Source of the DNA: Brachybacterium sp. Z12 | GTDB lineage: Bacteria > Actinomycetota > Actinomycetes > Actinomycetales > Dermabacteraceae | Assembly (NCBI RefSeq): GCF_014400405.1 | Contig: NZ_CP060496.1 | Span: 3,100,001-3,164,000, forward strand | Length of the DNA: 64,000 nt | Direction: 5' to 3' | In this document: in pieces, positions 37,967 to 47,326 of the stretch | Position numbering within the stretch: position 1 is the stretch's first letter | Layout: each line of letters starts with the position of its first letter | Made by a program: the position numbers and the translations under genes | The notes under the pieces: model-generated | What the model was told of the DNA's origin: nothing | Databases searched by the model: none | The model's input: only the letters and a program-made list of their open reading frames with translations

Positions 37967-38686
37967 ATGACGTTCGCCGGGATCCTCGCCTTCTTCGGGC
38001 TCGCCGTGGTGACGATGGACGTGCTGGGCGGCGTCATCGCGATCGGCGTCATGCTGCGCGGCGGCACGGTGCGACACCTGCTCGCCTTCGTCGGCGGGTA
38101 CACGGTGATCATCATCGCGGCGACCCTGATCCTGCGCCCGCTGCTGGCGCTGCTGAACCGCTGGCTGCGGCCCGTGCTGGATTCCCACAATGCGATCGGC
38201 GCCGTCGAGCTCGTGGTGGGGCTCGCCCTGGCCGCCTTCAGCGTCCACCAGTTCCGGGCCGCGTCCCGGCCGCCCGTGTCGCGCGGCCGGCTCGAGCAAC
38301 GCTCCACCCCGCAGCGGCTGGACACCGCTCCGCTGGTGCTCGCGGGCGTCGGCTTCTCGGCGACGGCACTGGCCGATCCCGGGTTCACGATCGCCGTCGG
38401 CATGGCCTCCCAGGAACAGAACCTCCTGCGCCATGTGGCGCTGCTGGTGCTATGGAACCTCGTCTATCAGCTGCCGCTGGTCGCCGTGCTCACAGCTGCC
38501 GCGTTCGGCCAGCACGAGCAGCTCGTCACGCGGGTCATGGAGGTCCTCGGCCCCCGGCGCCGCGCCCTGCAGACCACGCTCGCCGCCCTGCTCGCCCTCG
38601 CGGGCATCGCCGTGCTCGGCGACGGCGTGATCGCCCTGCTCAGCGAACACGTGCCGTGGCTGCGCCAGCTGCTCCTGCTGCGGTGA
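37967..38686 (+). CDS. GAP/LysE-like integral membrane protein
   Basis: 239 residues with six probable membrane segments: ILAFFGLAVVTMDVLGGVIA, HLLAFVGGYTVIIIAATLIL, AIGAVELVVGLALAAFSV, VLAGVGFSATALADPGF, LLVLWNLVYQLPLVAVLTAA and a last one near TTLAALLALAGIAVLGDGV. A cytosolic Arg-rich loop lies in the middle. The layout is that of the GAP family (PF11139) of actinobacteria, related to LysE exporters; function is generally unassigned or linked to lipid and small-molecule export. It is transcribed away from arr. Confidence 0.65.
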   Translation: MTFAGILAFFGLAVVTMDVLGGVIAIGVMLRGGTVRHLLAFVGGYTVIIIAATLILRPLLALLNRWLRPVLDSHNAIGAVELVVGLALAAFSVHQFRAASRPPVSRGRLEQRSTPQRLDTAPLVLAGVGFSATALADPGFTIAVGMASQEQNLLRHVALLVLWNLVYQLPLVAVLTAAAFGQHEQLVTRVMEVLGPRRRALQTTLAALLALAGIAVLGDGVIALLSEHVPWLRQLLLLR

Positions 38687-38721
38687 GGGCAGGGCCGCGG
38701 CGGCCCCGGGGAAGCTCGAGA

Positions 38722-38838
38722 CCATACTTCTCGCCGCTTTAAAGTATGGCCTTCGGCCCACGGGCCCCTTCGCCATACTTTTCGCGCCTCTAAAGTATGG
38801 TCACGCGCCGCGCGGCACCTCCGCCATACTTTCGCGGG
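38722..38838. repeat. 51-bp tandem repeat with internal palindromes
   Basis: CCATACTT occurs at 38722, 38773 and 38824, exactly 51 bases apart. AAGTATGG occurs at 38742 and 38793. Each full unit contains a CCATACTT...AAGTATGG inverted repeat with a 12-base spacer. The parts between are less conserved, GC-rich and themselves palindromic. There are about 2.3 units in the gap between the GAP-type gene and the MBL/rhodanese gene. Confidence 0.8.
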
Positions 38839-39005
38839 CGCGCACCGCACCTCTCCCGCGCGAGGCGACGCGCCAGCAGTGCAGAGTCCCCCGTCGGCCC
38901 CACCGCGATCGGCCGTACGCGAGCCCAGGTTCCGACCACCCAGTAACGATTACGCTCAAGGCATCCCCACCCGATGCCGTGCCCGCCGCTCGCCCAGGAG
39001 GAACC
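38839..39005. other. Upstream region of the MBL/rhodanese gene
   Basis: No gene seen. TAACGATTACGCTCAAGG near 38945 is the AT-richest patch and may hold the promoter of the persulfide-dioxygenase gene. Boxes are not clear. Confidence 0.25.
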
Positions 39006-40444
39006 GTGCGTCTCGAACGCATCTATGACGAGGACCTCTCCCAGACCAGCTACCTGATCGCCTGCCAGGCCAGCGGTGAGGCGCTGGTGGTGGATCCGCG
39101 GCGCGACATTCAGCAGTACCTGGATCTCGCCGCGCAGCACGGCCTGCGGATCACCGCGGTCGCCGAGACGCACCTGCACGCCGACTTCCTCTCCGGCACG
39201 CGTGAGCTGGCCGCCGCCACCGGCGCGACCGCCTACGTGCCCGGCACCGGCGGTGAGGACTGGCAGTACGGCTTCGAGGCCGAGCGCCTCAGCGACCATG
39301 ACGCGATCCAGCTGGGCCGCATCACCGTCACCGCCCGCCACACCCCGGGCCACACCCCCGAGCACCTCAGCTACCTGGTCACCGACGGCGCCTTCGCCGA
39401 CGAGCCCGGCTACATCCTCACCGGCGACTTCGTGTTCTCCGGCGACCTGGGCCGGCCGGACCTGCTGGACGAGGCCGTGGGCATGCAGGACACCCGCTTC
39501 ACCGGGGCGAAGCAGCTGTTCGCCTCGCTGAAGAACGTGTTCCTCACCCTGCCGGACCATGTGCAGGTGTTCCCCGGCCACGGCTCCGGCTCGGCCTGCG
39601 GCAAGGCCATCGGCGCGCTGCCCTCCACCACCGTGGGCTACGAGCGGCACTTCGCCTGGTGGGGCAAGCACCTGAAGAACGATGACGAACAGGGCTTCAT
39701 CGACGAGCTGCTGGACGGCCAGCCCGACGCCCACGCCTACTTCGCCCGGATGAAGCACCAGAACCAGGAGGGCCCCGCCCTGCTCGGCGAGCGCGTGATG
39801 CCGCGCGAGATCTCGGCCGAGGAGCTGGCGCGCGGCCTCGAGAGCGGCACGCTCGCCCTGATCGACACCCGCCCCGTGGACCAGGTCCATGCCGGCACCG
39901 TGCCCGGAGCGCTTCACCTCCCGATGCTCAGCAAAGCTGCCGGTCACATCGCCTGGGCCTTCGACCCAGACACCGATGATGCGGAGCTGGTGGTCCTCGC
40001 CGAGGATGCCGAGCGCGCCGCGGAGTACGGAGACCACTTCGTGCGCGTCGGCGTCGACTCGCTGCTCGGCTACGTGCCCTCGCTCGAGGGTCTGCCGAGC
40101 ACGGTGCCGTCGGTGATCTCCCCGCCGAGCTGGAGCGACAGCGCCGCGAAGGGACGGCACCGCCGCTGCTGGACGTGCGCACCCGCAACGAGCACGCCGC
40201 TGGCACGATCCCCGGAGCGCAGCAGCTCTCCGCCGGGAAGGTGCTGTTCCACCAGGCCGAGCTGCCCGCACCGGAGGCCGGGCCGATCATGACCTTCTGC
40301 CAGTCCGGGCTGCGCAACACCGTCGCCGCCTCCGCCCTGCGCCGCGCCGGCTTCGACGTCACCGAGCTGGAGGGCAGCTACGCCGCCTGGGACCGCTGGA
40401 GAACCGATCACACGGAGACCACGCCCACCGAGAGGAACCTCTGA
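39006..40444 (+). CDS. MBL-fold persulfide dioxygenase/rhodanese fusion (CstB/ETHE1-like), one frameshift
   Basis: The GTG at 39006 has AGGAGG four bases upstream. Residues 1-~235 are an ETHE1-type metallo-beta-lactamase domain: AETHLHADFLSGTRELA, ARHTPGHTPEH, TGDFVFSGDLGRPDLL and FPGHGSGSACG. Two rhodanese domains follow: the first (ALIDTRPVDQVHAGTVPGA) has lost its Cys (VVLAEDAE), while the second keeps CQSGLRN as its active loop. The frame breaks near 40107; one C added to GTGCCGTC joins STVPVGDLPAELERQ to the last domain, giving about 480 residues. It oxidises low-molecular-weight persulfides to sulfite and transfers sulfane sulfur, protecting from sulfide stress. Confidence 0.85.
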
Positions 40445-40445
40445 C

Positions 40446-40610
40446 ATGTGCCGAGCCACCACCTGCCGCACCTGCGGCAAGACCACCTGGGCCGGCTGCG
40501 GCCATCACATCGAACAGGCGCTCGCCAGCGTGCCCGCCGGCGAGCGCTGCCCCGGTCACGCCGAGGTCGCGCCCACGAAGGGATTCTTCGCACGGCTGCT
40601 GGGACGGTGA
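40446..40610 (+). CDS. Small zinc-ribbon-like Cys-rich protein
   Basis: The ATG at 40446 begins two bases after the MBL/rhodanese stop and encodes 54 residues. MCRATTCRTCGKTTWAGCG has four Cys in a CX4CX2CX7C pattern; HH and a later ERCPGHAE provide more metal ligands, and the tail ends in FFARLLGR. Homologous short proteins with a WxGCGxH core are common in actinobacteria, often unannotated. Position suggests co-translation with the sulfur-handling enzyme, perhaps as a metal or sulfane-sulfur carrier (inference). Confidence 0.7.
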   Translation: MCRATTCRTCGKTTWAGCGHHIEQALASVPAGERCPGHAEVAPTKGFFARLLGR

Positions 40611-40969
40611 GAACTACACGTGCGGGCTCGGAGCCGAGCAGCCAGACTGAAGTGCGCGTGACGCCGAGGCGGGTGAGGCGGCGAGGTCGGAACCGTTCTG
40701 GTGGCCATACCGGCACCGTAGCGAGCACCTCTCGCTGTCATACCGACTTATCCGCCGTGGCGTCCGGGGCTCCGGAGGATGGCGACGATCGCTGTCCACT
40801 CGTCGGTCCTGGCCCGTGATGGATCCGGCCTCGGTCCCGTCCGATCGGTCCAGGCTCTTCTGAACGGCTCGCCGCCATGCCAGCGTGGCCCCTACCACAC
40901 CACGGCGCAGCGGCCCCGCGGAAGCCCTGCGGGACGCGCCCGCCTCGGGAGCACTGATCAAGGAGAGTC
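40611..40969. other. Gene-free stretch
   Basis: No credible coding frame; the long antisense frame here lacks a ribosome site and protein-like composition. A six-pair hairpin GCTCGG-AG-CCGAGC at 40626-40639 may terminate the sulfur operon. The end of the stretch carries the AAGGAG of the next small gene. Confidence 0.4.
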
Positions 40970-41182
40970 ATGAGCGAGAACCAGAAGCACCACACCGATC
41001 CCGATCCCCTCCGGCCCTCTCAAGCCGAAGGCGAGGCGGAGGACACCGACGACAGCTCCGCGGAGACGCCGATCGAGGGCGTCCAGGGAGAGAACAGGCA
41101 GGCGGATCCGCTCCGTCCCTCCAAGGCGGAGGGCGGATCGGAGCAGGGTGCCGCCTCGAAGCACGACTCAGGCGGCTCCTGA
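40970..41182 (+). CDS. Small acidic repeat protein, unknown function
   Basis: The ATG at 40970 is preceded by AAGGAG six bases upstream. The 70-residue product is highly polar and probably disordered, with DPLRPSQAEG and DPLRPSKAEG as two copies of one motif separated by an acidic stretch (EDTDDSSAETPIEG). No hydrophobic core or signal. It looks like a stress-associated intrinsically disordered peptide, but I do not recognise it. A GC-rich hairpin (41191-41207) follows. Confidence 0.6.
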   Translation: MSENQKHHTDPDPLRPSQAEGEAEDTDDSSAETPIEGVQGENRQADPLRPSKAEGGSEQGAASKHDSGGS

Positions 41183-41190
41183 CCGCATGA

Positions 41191-41207
41191 GGCGCCGGGG
41201 CGGCGCC
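41191..41207. terminator. GC-rich hairpin after small repeat protein
   Basis: GGCGCC-GGGGC-GGCGCC can form a six-pair stem with a five-base loop, nine bases after the stop. No U-tract. Confidence 0.35.
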
Positions 41208-41263
41208 GAGCCTCCGACGCCGCCGCAGGAGGGGCTTCCCGATGTCCTTCCCGAGGTCCCGAG

Positions 41264-41366
41264 TCAAGCCGCGAGGGCGGTCGGCTCAGGTGTAGGGGTG
41301 GTGATTGGATGCCGGTAGGTGCCGTCGCGGAGCATTGCGAAGATGACGCTGCAGCGGCGACGGGCT
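41264..41366 (-). pseudogene. IS110-family transposase C-terminal remnant
   Basis: The minus-strand reading gives ARRRCSVIFAMLRDGTYRH followed by a Pro/Thr-rich tail to a TGA at 41264. ARRRC-VIFAMLRDGT is typical of the end of IS110-group transposases. Only about 33 codons remain. The rest of this intergenic stretch (41183-41486) holds nothing I can name. Confidence 0.5.
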
Positions 41367-41486
41367 GACCTCGGGCTTTCATCGTTGAGTTGTCCGGGTG
41401 GTGTCACGTCGACTGAGATTCGGCGCAGCTCACGTGCCGCAGACCTTCGCTAGTGCGGCGAGCATCAACCCTGCCAGCCTCCCGCC

Positions 41487-42983
41487 TCAGCGGCTCTCGA
41501 TCGTCACCGGCTCGACCGGCGCACGCCCGTCGTGCCGCAGCGACAGCAGCCCACCCACCACGAACGTGACGATGACGCCGAGCAGCGGGTACCACTGCCA
41601 GGCCACCCACACCTCGCCGATCACGTACTTCTCCATCACGAAGAAGAACGCGTTGATCGCGACCGCGATCACGAAGGCGATGTTGGCGTCGGCGGCGCGG
41701 GCGCGCTTGTTGACGATGCCGAACATGAACGCGCCGAGCAGCCCGCCGTACGTGATGCCGGCGACGCCGAGGGCGAGCACCACGATGCTGCCCTCGTCGG
41801 AGCGGAAGATCGTGGCTGGCGCGATGAAGGCCAGGCCCCAGCCGATGGTGGCCCAGCGGCCGATCCGCAGGCCCTGCTGGTCGGTCATCGGGGTGCGGCG
41901 CAGCTTCCCCACCACGTCGGTGACGGTCGAGGAGGACAGCGCCGACAGCGAGGAGGACAGGGTGGACATGGCGGCGGCGAGGATGCCGGCCAGCAGCAGC
42001 CCGGACAGGCCCGGGGGCAGGGCCTCGATGATGAACAGCGGGAAGATCTCGTCATCACGGGTGAGGCCCAGCTCGGCCGGGGCCACGCCCTGGTAGTAGC
42101 CCCACAGGGCCAGGCCCACCACGAGGAAGATCGCGAACTGCACCGTGACGATCACGCCGGAGACGATGATCGCCTTCTGCGCCTCGACCTTGGAGCGGCA
42201 GGCCAGCAGGCGCTGCACCACGATCTGGTCCGAGCCGTGGGAGGCCATCGCGAACACGGCGCCGCCCAGCACGGAGGCGAGGAAGGAGTCATCCGCGCTG
42301 AGCGGGTTCCCGCTCCACACCAGCAGCTGGGTCTTGCCGGCCTCGGCCGCCTCCCCCAGCCAGCCCATCCCGATCGTGGAGGCGACGAGGACGATCGCGA
42401 TCAGACCGCCGACCACGTAGAGCAGCATCTGCACCACGTCCACCCACACCACCGCGGTGATCCCGCCGATGAAGGTATACAGGATCGTCACCACCGACAG
42501 GATCACGGTGATCGCGAAGTAGGAGAGGTCCACGCCGAGCCCGTCGAGGATGACCTTCAGCGGGATCGCGGCGGCGAGCACCCGGATCCCGTCGGCCAGC
42601 AGGCGGGTGAGCAGGAACGTGACCCCGGCGGTGGTCTGCGTGGAGCTGCCGAAGCGTTTGCCGAGGTAGGCGTAGGCGGTGACCATCTCGCCGTCGTAGT
42701 AGCGCGGCAACATGAAGAACGCGACCACGATGCGGCCCAGGATGTAGCCGATCCCCAGCTGCAGGTAGGAGAGGTTCCCCAGGTAGCTCATCGCCGGGAT
42801 GCCGATGACGGTCAGGGCGCTGGTCTCGGTGGCGACCACCGACAGGCACACCGCCCACCAGGGCAGGTTCCGCCCGCCCAGGAAGTAGTCCTTCAGCCCG
42901 GTCTGCTTACCGCTGAGCTTCAGGCCCAGCCAGGCGGTGGCGATCAGGTAGGCGGCGATCACCAGGAGGTCGATGGTCTGCAT
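41487..42983 (-). CDS. Sodium:solute symporter (SSS family)
   Basis: The ATG at 42983 has AAGGAGAG upstream (498 residues); the longer frame is discarded. About 13 membrane segments start at TIDLLVIAAYLIATAWLGLK. SSS features: DYFLGGRNLPWWAVCLSVVA, TVIGIPAMSYLGNLSY, a TM5-6 region with WVDVVQMLLYVVGGL, and FAMASHGSDQIVVQRLLACR followed by ILAAAMSTLSSSLSALSSSTV, which matches the Na+-site helix. The solute is not predictable; sialic acid, sugar, proline and inositol carriers share this fold. It stands between unrelated genes and is probably monocistronic. Confidence 0.88.
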   Translation of the reverse strand: MQTIDLLVIAAYLIATAWLGLKLSGKQTGLKDYFLGGRNLPWWAVCLSVVATETSALTVIGIPAMSYLGNLSYLQLGIGYILGRIVVAFFMLPRYYDGEMVTAYAYLGKRFGSSTQTTAGVTFLLTRLLADGIRVLAAAIPLKVILDGLGVDLSYFAITVILSVVTILYTFIGGITAVVWVDVVQMLLYVVGGLIAIVLVASTIGMGWLGEAAEAGKTQLLVWSGNPLSADDSFLASVLGGAVFAMASHGSDQIVVQRLLACRSKVEAQKAIIVSGVIVTVQFAIFLVVGLALWGYYQGVAPAELGLTRDDEIFPLFIIEALPPGLSGLLLAGILAAAMSTLSSSLSALSSSTVTDVVGKLRRTPMTDQQGLRIGRWATIGWGLAFIAPATIFRSDEGSIVVLALGVAGITYGGLLGAFMFGIVNKRARAADANIAFVIAVAINAFFFVMEKYVIGEVWVAWQWYPLLGVIVTFVVGGLLSLRHDGRAPVEPVTIESR

Positions 42984-43112
42984 GGGAGCTCTCCTTCGAG
43001 GTCGTCCTCGGACGATGTGCACCCGGCTCTGAGGCCTCCGCGAGGGCAGCGGCTCCGAGACACAGTCGCCCATTGGCTCACAGGAGAGCTGCGAGGGCAA
43101 GCCGCCCGGACG

Positions 43113-44299
43113 TCAGACCCTCGGGGCTGGATAGTCGGCCCACCCTCCGTCATCTGCAGAGTCGATGTCCGCGCCGGGCCCGATCAGCGTCTTGATGTAC
43201 TGGTCCAGATACGGCAAGGAGAATTCGACGTATCCACGGCCTGCCATCTGCACGTACCCGCTTCCGATCAGTCTGTTCTTGTACACCTGGATGTACTGAT
43301 CACTCTGGCCCATTCGCGTTTTGATATCCGCGATGCGGGAGCGCCCTTCGTCGACCGCCATCGCGCGGAGAAATTCCTGGTCAACCTCAGAGAGGTCGTC
43401 ATAGACACGGCTGATGACGCGGCTCTGAACTGCTTTGATCGCCCGCTCAAGTGAGTACTGCGCGTCAGCGAGCGAAATCGAGTCCGCGGCGGCATTGTGC
43501 CTCCACGCATAGTCGCCGACCAGCTGAATCAGATACGGATATCCCTGAGCGATCGTCACGAGGAGGTCCAGCGCCTCCGGCTCGACGCTGCGACCCCCGA
43601 ACTCAATGGTCCTCTGAAGGACCGAAGCGGTCTGTAGCGCGCTGAGTCGTCTGAAATCGAACTCCTTCGACCGGCGAAGGAACGTCAGATGCTGTTGCCG
43701 GAGCAGTTCGTCGAGGTCTACCTTCACCCCGGCGAAGACGACCATGATCTGAGCCCCGTCTGTCAGCGCGTGTTGCACCTGCAGGGCGAATTGGGCGAGT
43801 TCGCGGAGTCGTGTCCTTCCGGACGACACCTCGTCGATCGTGATGAGGATCCCCGCGCCATCGAGCGCTTGCGACAGCGCCACGAGCTCCGTGCGCAATT
43901 GCGGAACTGCATCCGAGAATCTCGACACGTACTCCCAACTGGCTCCGAACTGCCAGATGCTCAACGAGGTGAGGCGCGCCTTCGTCTCGGGGACTGCGCC
44001 GCGACCAACTGTGGGATCGTCGACTTCAGGATGCGATCCATGAGCCCCCTGCTCGCGTCGTCGCTGATCACCATCCAGCCGCGATCCCGTGCAGCGTCCT
44101 GCAGCACCGTGAGCATCGCCGTCTTGCCAGCGCCGCGCAATCCGGAGACCAGGACCGAACTGTGCTCACCGAAGTCCATCGTGTCGAAGACGTCGGTGAG
44201 CTCTTCGACCTCGGCGTCCCGTCCCCCATACACCGCTGGCTTCTTGCCATACCCTGGGTTGAACGGACTCGGTTGGTTGTCCTGCTTCCTTCGCTCCAT
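43113..44299 (-). CDS. Orphan AAA ATPase (Orc1/AAA_16-like), one frameshift
   Basis: The ATG at 44299 has GAGGAGGG five bases upstream. Walker A is SGLRGAGKTAML (about residue 55), Walker B ILITIDEVSSG and sensor-1-like VVFAGVKVDL; then a lid region (GYPYLIQLVGDYAW) and a C-terminal winged-helix-like end (SDQYIQVYKNRLIGSGYVQM). One C missing from a CCCC run near 43983 splits it; with CCCCC the reading continues QSPETKARLTSLSIWQFG, about 395 residues. Such ATP-binding proteins occur alone or in defence and mobile contexts. No partner effector lies beside it. Confidence 0.72.
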
Positions 44300-44302
44300 C
44301 AC

Positions 44303-44654
44303 CCCTCCTCGTCGTTTGGTATTTATTCTTTATAGTTTGTGGGCGTCGCGCAACCTGAGTTCACAGCACGACGGCCCGAGGGCCTTTGCCGCCCGCGAGG
44401 TCGCCGCGACGAGGCGTGGAGTTACCCGCCGGCACCTCAACCCGTTCGGCCGGTCGGCCACCGCGCCGCGAGGTGCGCGCTGGGCAAGCGCCCTGGTCGG
44501 CGGGCAGAAACGGCCGAGACGGGGACGATCTGACCGCAGCTCTCAATCGGGCTGCCCTACCGCTTCGCGGCGCGCACTGCAAGAGTGGGGACACACGCGG
44601 GCCTTGGCGGCGCTGACCGCACACCGACGGCTCGCCGAGCGAGAGGTGGCCAGC
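44303..44654. promoter_or_regulatory. Divergent region with AT-rich tract
   Basis: A sharply AT-rich tract (about 44316-44340; TATAAAGAATAAAT on the minus strand) stands out from the GC-rich surroundings, just upstream of the ATPase gene. It probably contains its promoter. The rest, up to the ATG at 44655, shows no gene. Confidence 0.45.
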
Positions 44655-46434
44655 ATGCGCAATGTCGCGGACGGGATCATCGAGCGGGCCCAGGCCTGGG
44701 GAGTGGAACGGATCTTCGGCTACGCCGGCGACGGCGTGGACCCGCTGCTGGGAGCACTGCGGCGCCGGGAGGGCGAGATCGAGCTGATCACCGCCCGGCA
44801 CGAGGAGATGGCGGCCTTCATGGCCACCGGCCACGCGAAGTACACCGGCGAGGTGGGGGTGTGCCTGGCCACCCAGGGGCCCGGCGGGGTGCATCTGCTG
44901 ACCGGCCTGTACGACGCGAAGCTCGACGGGAAGCCCGTGGTCGCGATCGTGGGCCATGTGGTCACCACCGCGCTCGGCAGCGGCTACCAGCAGGAGGTCG
45001 AGCTGCCCACGCTGCTGAAGGACGTGTGCAGCAGCTACGTGGGCGAGCTGGTCTCCCCGAACAGCTCGACCAGGTGGTGGACGATGCCTTCCGCACCGCG
45101 CTCGCCACCTCTAGCCCCACCTGCATCATCGTCCCGCACGACATCCAGCAGGCGGAGCTGCCGGACATCGAGCACGCCCATGGCATCGTGCCCAGCGCCC
45201 CGGTCACCGCCGTGCCCCGGGTCCTCGCTCGCGAGGACGATCTGGGACCGCGCCGCGGAGGTGCTGAACGCCGGCCAGCGCATCGCGCTGCTCGTGGGCT
45301 AGGGCGCCCAGCACGCCGCCGCCGAGGTCGAGGAGATCGCCGAGCGGCTCGGCGCCGGGGTCACCACCTCCCTGCTCGGCAAGCCGTTCGTGGACGAGTC
45401 GCTGCCGTACATGTGCGGGACGATGGGCCACCTCGGCACCCCCGCCTCCGCGGATCTCATGGCCGGCTGCGACACGCTGCTGATCGTGGGCAGCAACGAT
45501 CCGTGGACCGAGTTCTATCCCGCCCCCGGCCAGGCGCGCGCCGTGCAGATCGATCTCTCCGCCGCGCAGCTGGGCCGCAAGTATCCGATCGAGGTGGGGC
45601 TGGCCGGTGACGCCGCCGAGACGCTGCGTGCGCTGCTGCCACTCCTGGAACCGGCCTCGGACCGCACATGGCGCGGCGACGTCGAGGAGATGGTGAGCAG
45701 CTGGCGGGAGCTCCGGGCGGAACGCAGCGCCGAGGTGACCACGCCGATGAACCCCCAGAGCGTCATCGCGACCCTCTCACAGCACCTGCCGGAGAAGGCG
45801 CAGGTCTCCGTGGACGTCGGTTCCGTCGTCTACTGGTACGCCCGCCACCTCCAGCTGCCGCCCGGGGTGCCCGCGCACCTGTCCAGCACCCTCGCCTCGA
45901 TGGGCTCTGGGCTCCCCTACGGCTTGGCGGCGAAGTTCGCGGCGCCGGACCGTCCCGTGGTGGCCCTGTGCGGTGACGGGGCGATGCAGATGAACGGGAA
46001 CTCCGAGCTCATCACCCTCGCCCACCACTGGCGCTCCTGGTCCGATCCCCGCTTCGTGGTGCTGGTGCTGCACAACCGCGACCTGGCCGAGGTGTCCTGG
46101 GAGCAGCGGGAGATGGAGGGCGAACCCCGGTTCCCGACTTCACAGGAGGTGCCGTGGTTCCCCTATGCCGAGTACGCGCGCCTGCTCGGCCTCGAAGGCA
46201 TCCGGATCGAGCACGCCGAGCAGATCGGTGAGGCCTGGCAGGAGACCCCTGTCCGCGGAGCGTCCGGTGCTGATCGGGGCCGTGGTCGATCCCGACACCC
46301 CGCTGCTCCCGCCGCGGTCCCCGCAGCAGAAGGTGGACACGATGCTCTCCGCGCTCGATCAGGAGGGCGCCGACGCGACCGCCGCGGCACTGCGACGACA
46401 CCGAGCACAGGAGGCCGACGCCGGCGCGGAGTAG
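44655..46434 (+). pseudogene. Thiamine-diphosphate enzyme (pyruvate oxidase/acetolactate synthase-like), amber codon and indels
   Basis: The ATG at 44655 follows GAGAGG. The N-terminal Pyr domain has WGVERIFGYAGDGVDPLLGA, the TPP glutamate in ARHEEMAAFMATGHAK and ATQGPGGVHLLTGLYDAK. The central domain has GKPFVDESLPYMCG. The C-terminal PP domain has the TPP motif CGDGAMQMNGNSELITLAHH (GDG-x-NN type). Three indels: a missing C at ~45058, an extra G at ~45243 and an extra C at ~46249. Besides these, codon TAG at 45300-45302 interrupts LLVG-x-GAQHAAAEVEE where homologs carry Gln (CAG). Restored length is about 592 residues. The closest functional guess is a PoxB-like or other ThDP decarboxylase. 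Confidence 0.72.
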
Positions 46435-46467
46435 GCGACCGCCTCTGGGCCGGTGACGCCGATCTGG

Positions 46468-47216
46468 TCAGCCGTCGAAGTGGGCGTTCGACGGCGCTCC
46501 CCGAAGCCGCTCAGGAGGTCGATCGCCAGATCGCGGAGCTTGACGTTTCGATGGTTCGAGGCGGTCTTGAGAATCTCCACGGCCTCCTGATACGTGCAGC
46601 GGTTCTGCCCCATGACCACACCTGCGGCCAGGTCGATGGGCGCGCGAGAGGCCAGCACCGCGCGCAGATCCGCTTCGGTCTCCGCGCTGCGATTCGCGCG
46701 AACAGCCAGCAGGAGCGCGGTGGAGGCTTCGCCGACCACGAGCTGCACGTGTTCGATCGCCTCGGGCGAGAAATCCCCGGGCCTGGTGGAGTAGATGTTC
46801 AAGGCCGCCGAGGCTTCGCCGCGCAGCTCGAAGGGGACGCCGAGGATGGAGCGGATCCCGCGCTCGGCGACGGCCGCGTGGTACGCCGCCCACCGCACGT
46901 CGTCGAGCACGTCGCCCACGCGGACAACGGCGTGCTCGCGGGCCGCCGCAGCGCACGGACCATCCGGATAGTCGTCCTGGAGCGCATCGAGTTCGGCTGC
47001 TTCGGGGCCCGAGGCCGCCACCGTATCCGGCCGCCGGTCACGCTCGAGAGTGACCGAGCACAGGATGCGTGCTCCATCGACCGAGAGGCGCCGGGCGATC
47101 ATCGCCGTGAGCCCGTCGAGGAACTCCGCGATGTCCTCGCTGTCCAACAGCATGCTCTGCACCGCTCGGATGCCCTGTGCCTCCGCCTCGTGTACTGCCA
47201 CCGATCTCCATCCCAT
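46468..47216 (-). CDS. GAF and ANTAR domain RNA-binding regulator
   Basis: The GAF domain covers about residues 30-165 (LTAMIARRLSVDGARILCSV, VLDDVRWAAYHAAVAERGIR, SILGVPFELRGEASAALNIY). The ANTAR domain follows (IDLAAGVVMGQNRCTYQEAV, LKTASNHRNVKLRDLAIDLL). ANTAR proteins bind paired RNA hairpins and act as antiterminators. As sequenced, the frame runs on to 46359 and would overlap the convergent enzyme gene. Adding one G to GGGG near 46500 gives the ending GAPSNAHFDG and a stop at 46468, with no overlap. The start is ambiguous: ATG 47216 is used; GTG 47201 has a better GGAG. Confidence 0.82.
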
Positions 47217-47326
47217 AGCGGCCGGACGGTGAGCCGTCGGCCGTCGATGCATCTCCAGCATGCCCACGATACCGGTCCCTGCAAGGGCCCTATGATGCCG
47301 GACACCGCCGATGCGGTGCTTGGGGC

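Noticed and set aside
38700-38840. CRISPR array
   Set aside because: Only about two and a third 51-base units; the repeated arms are 8 bases and palindromic, there are no unique spacers of CRISPR length and no cas genes nearby.
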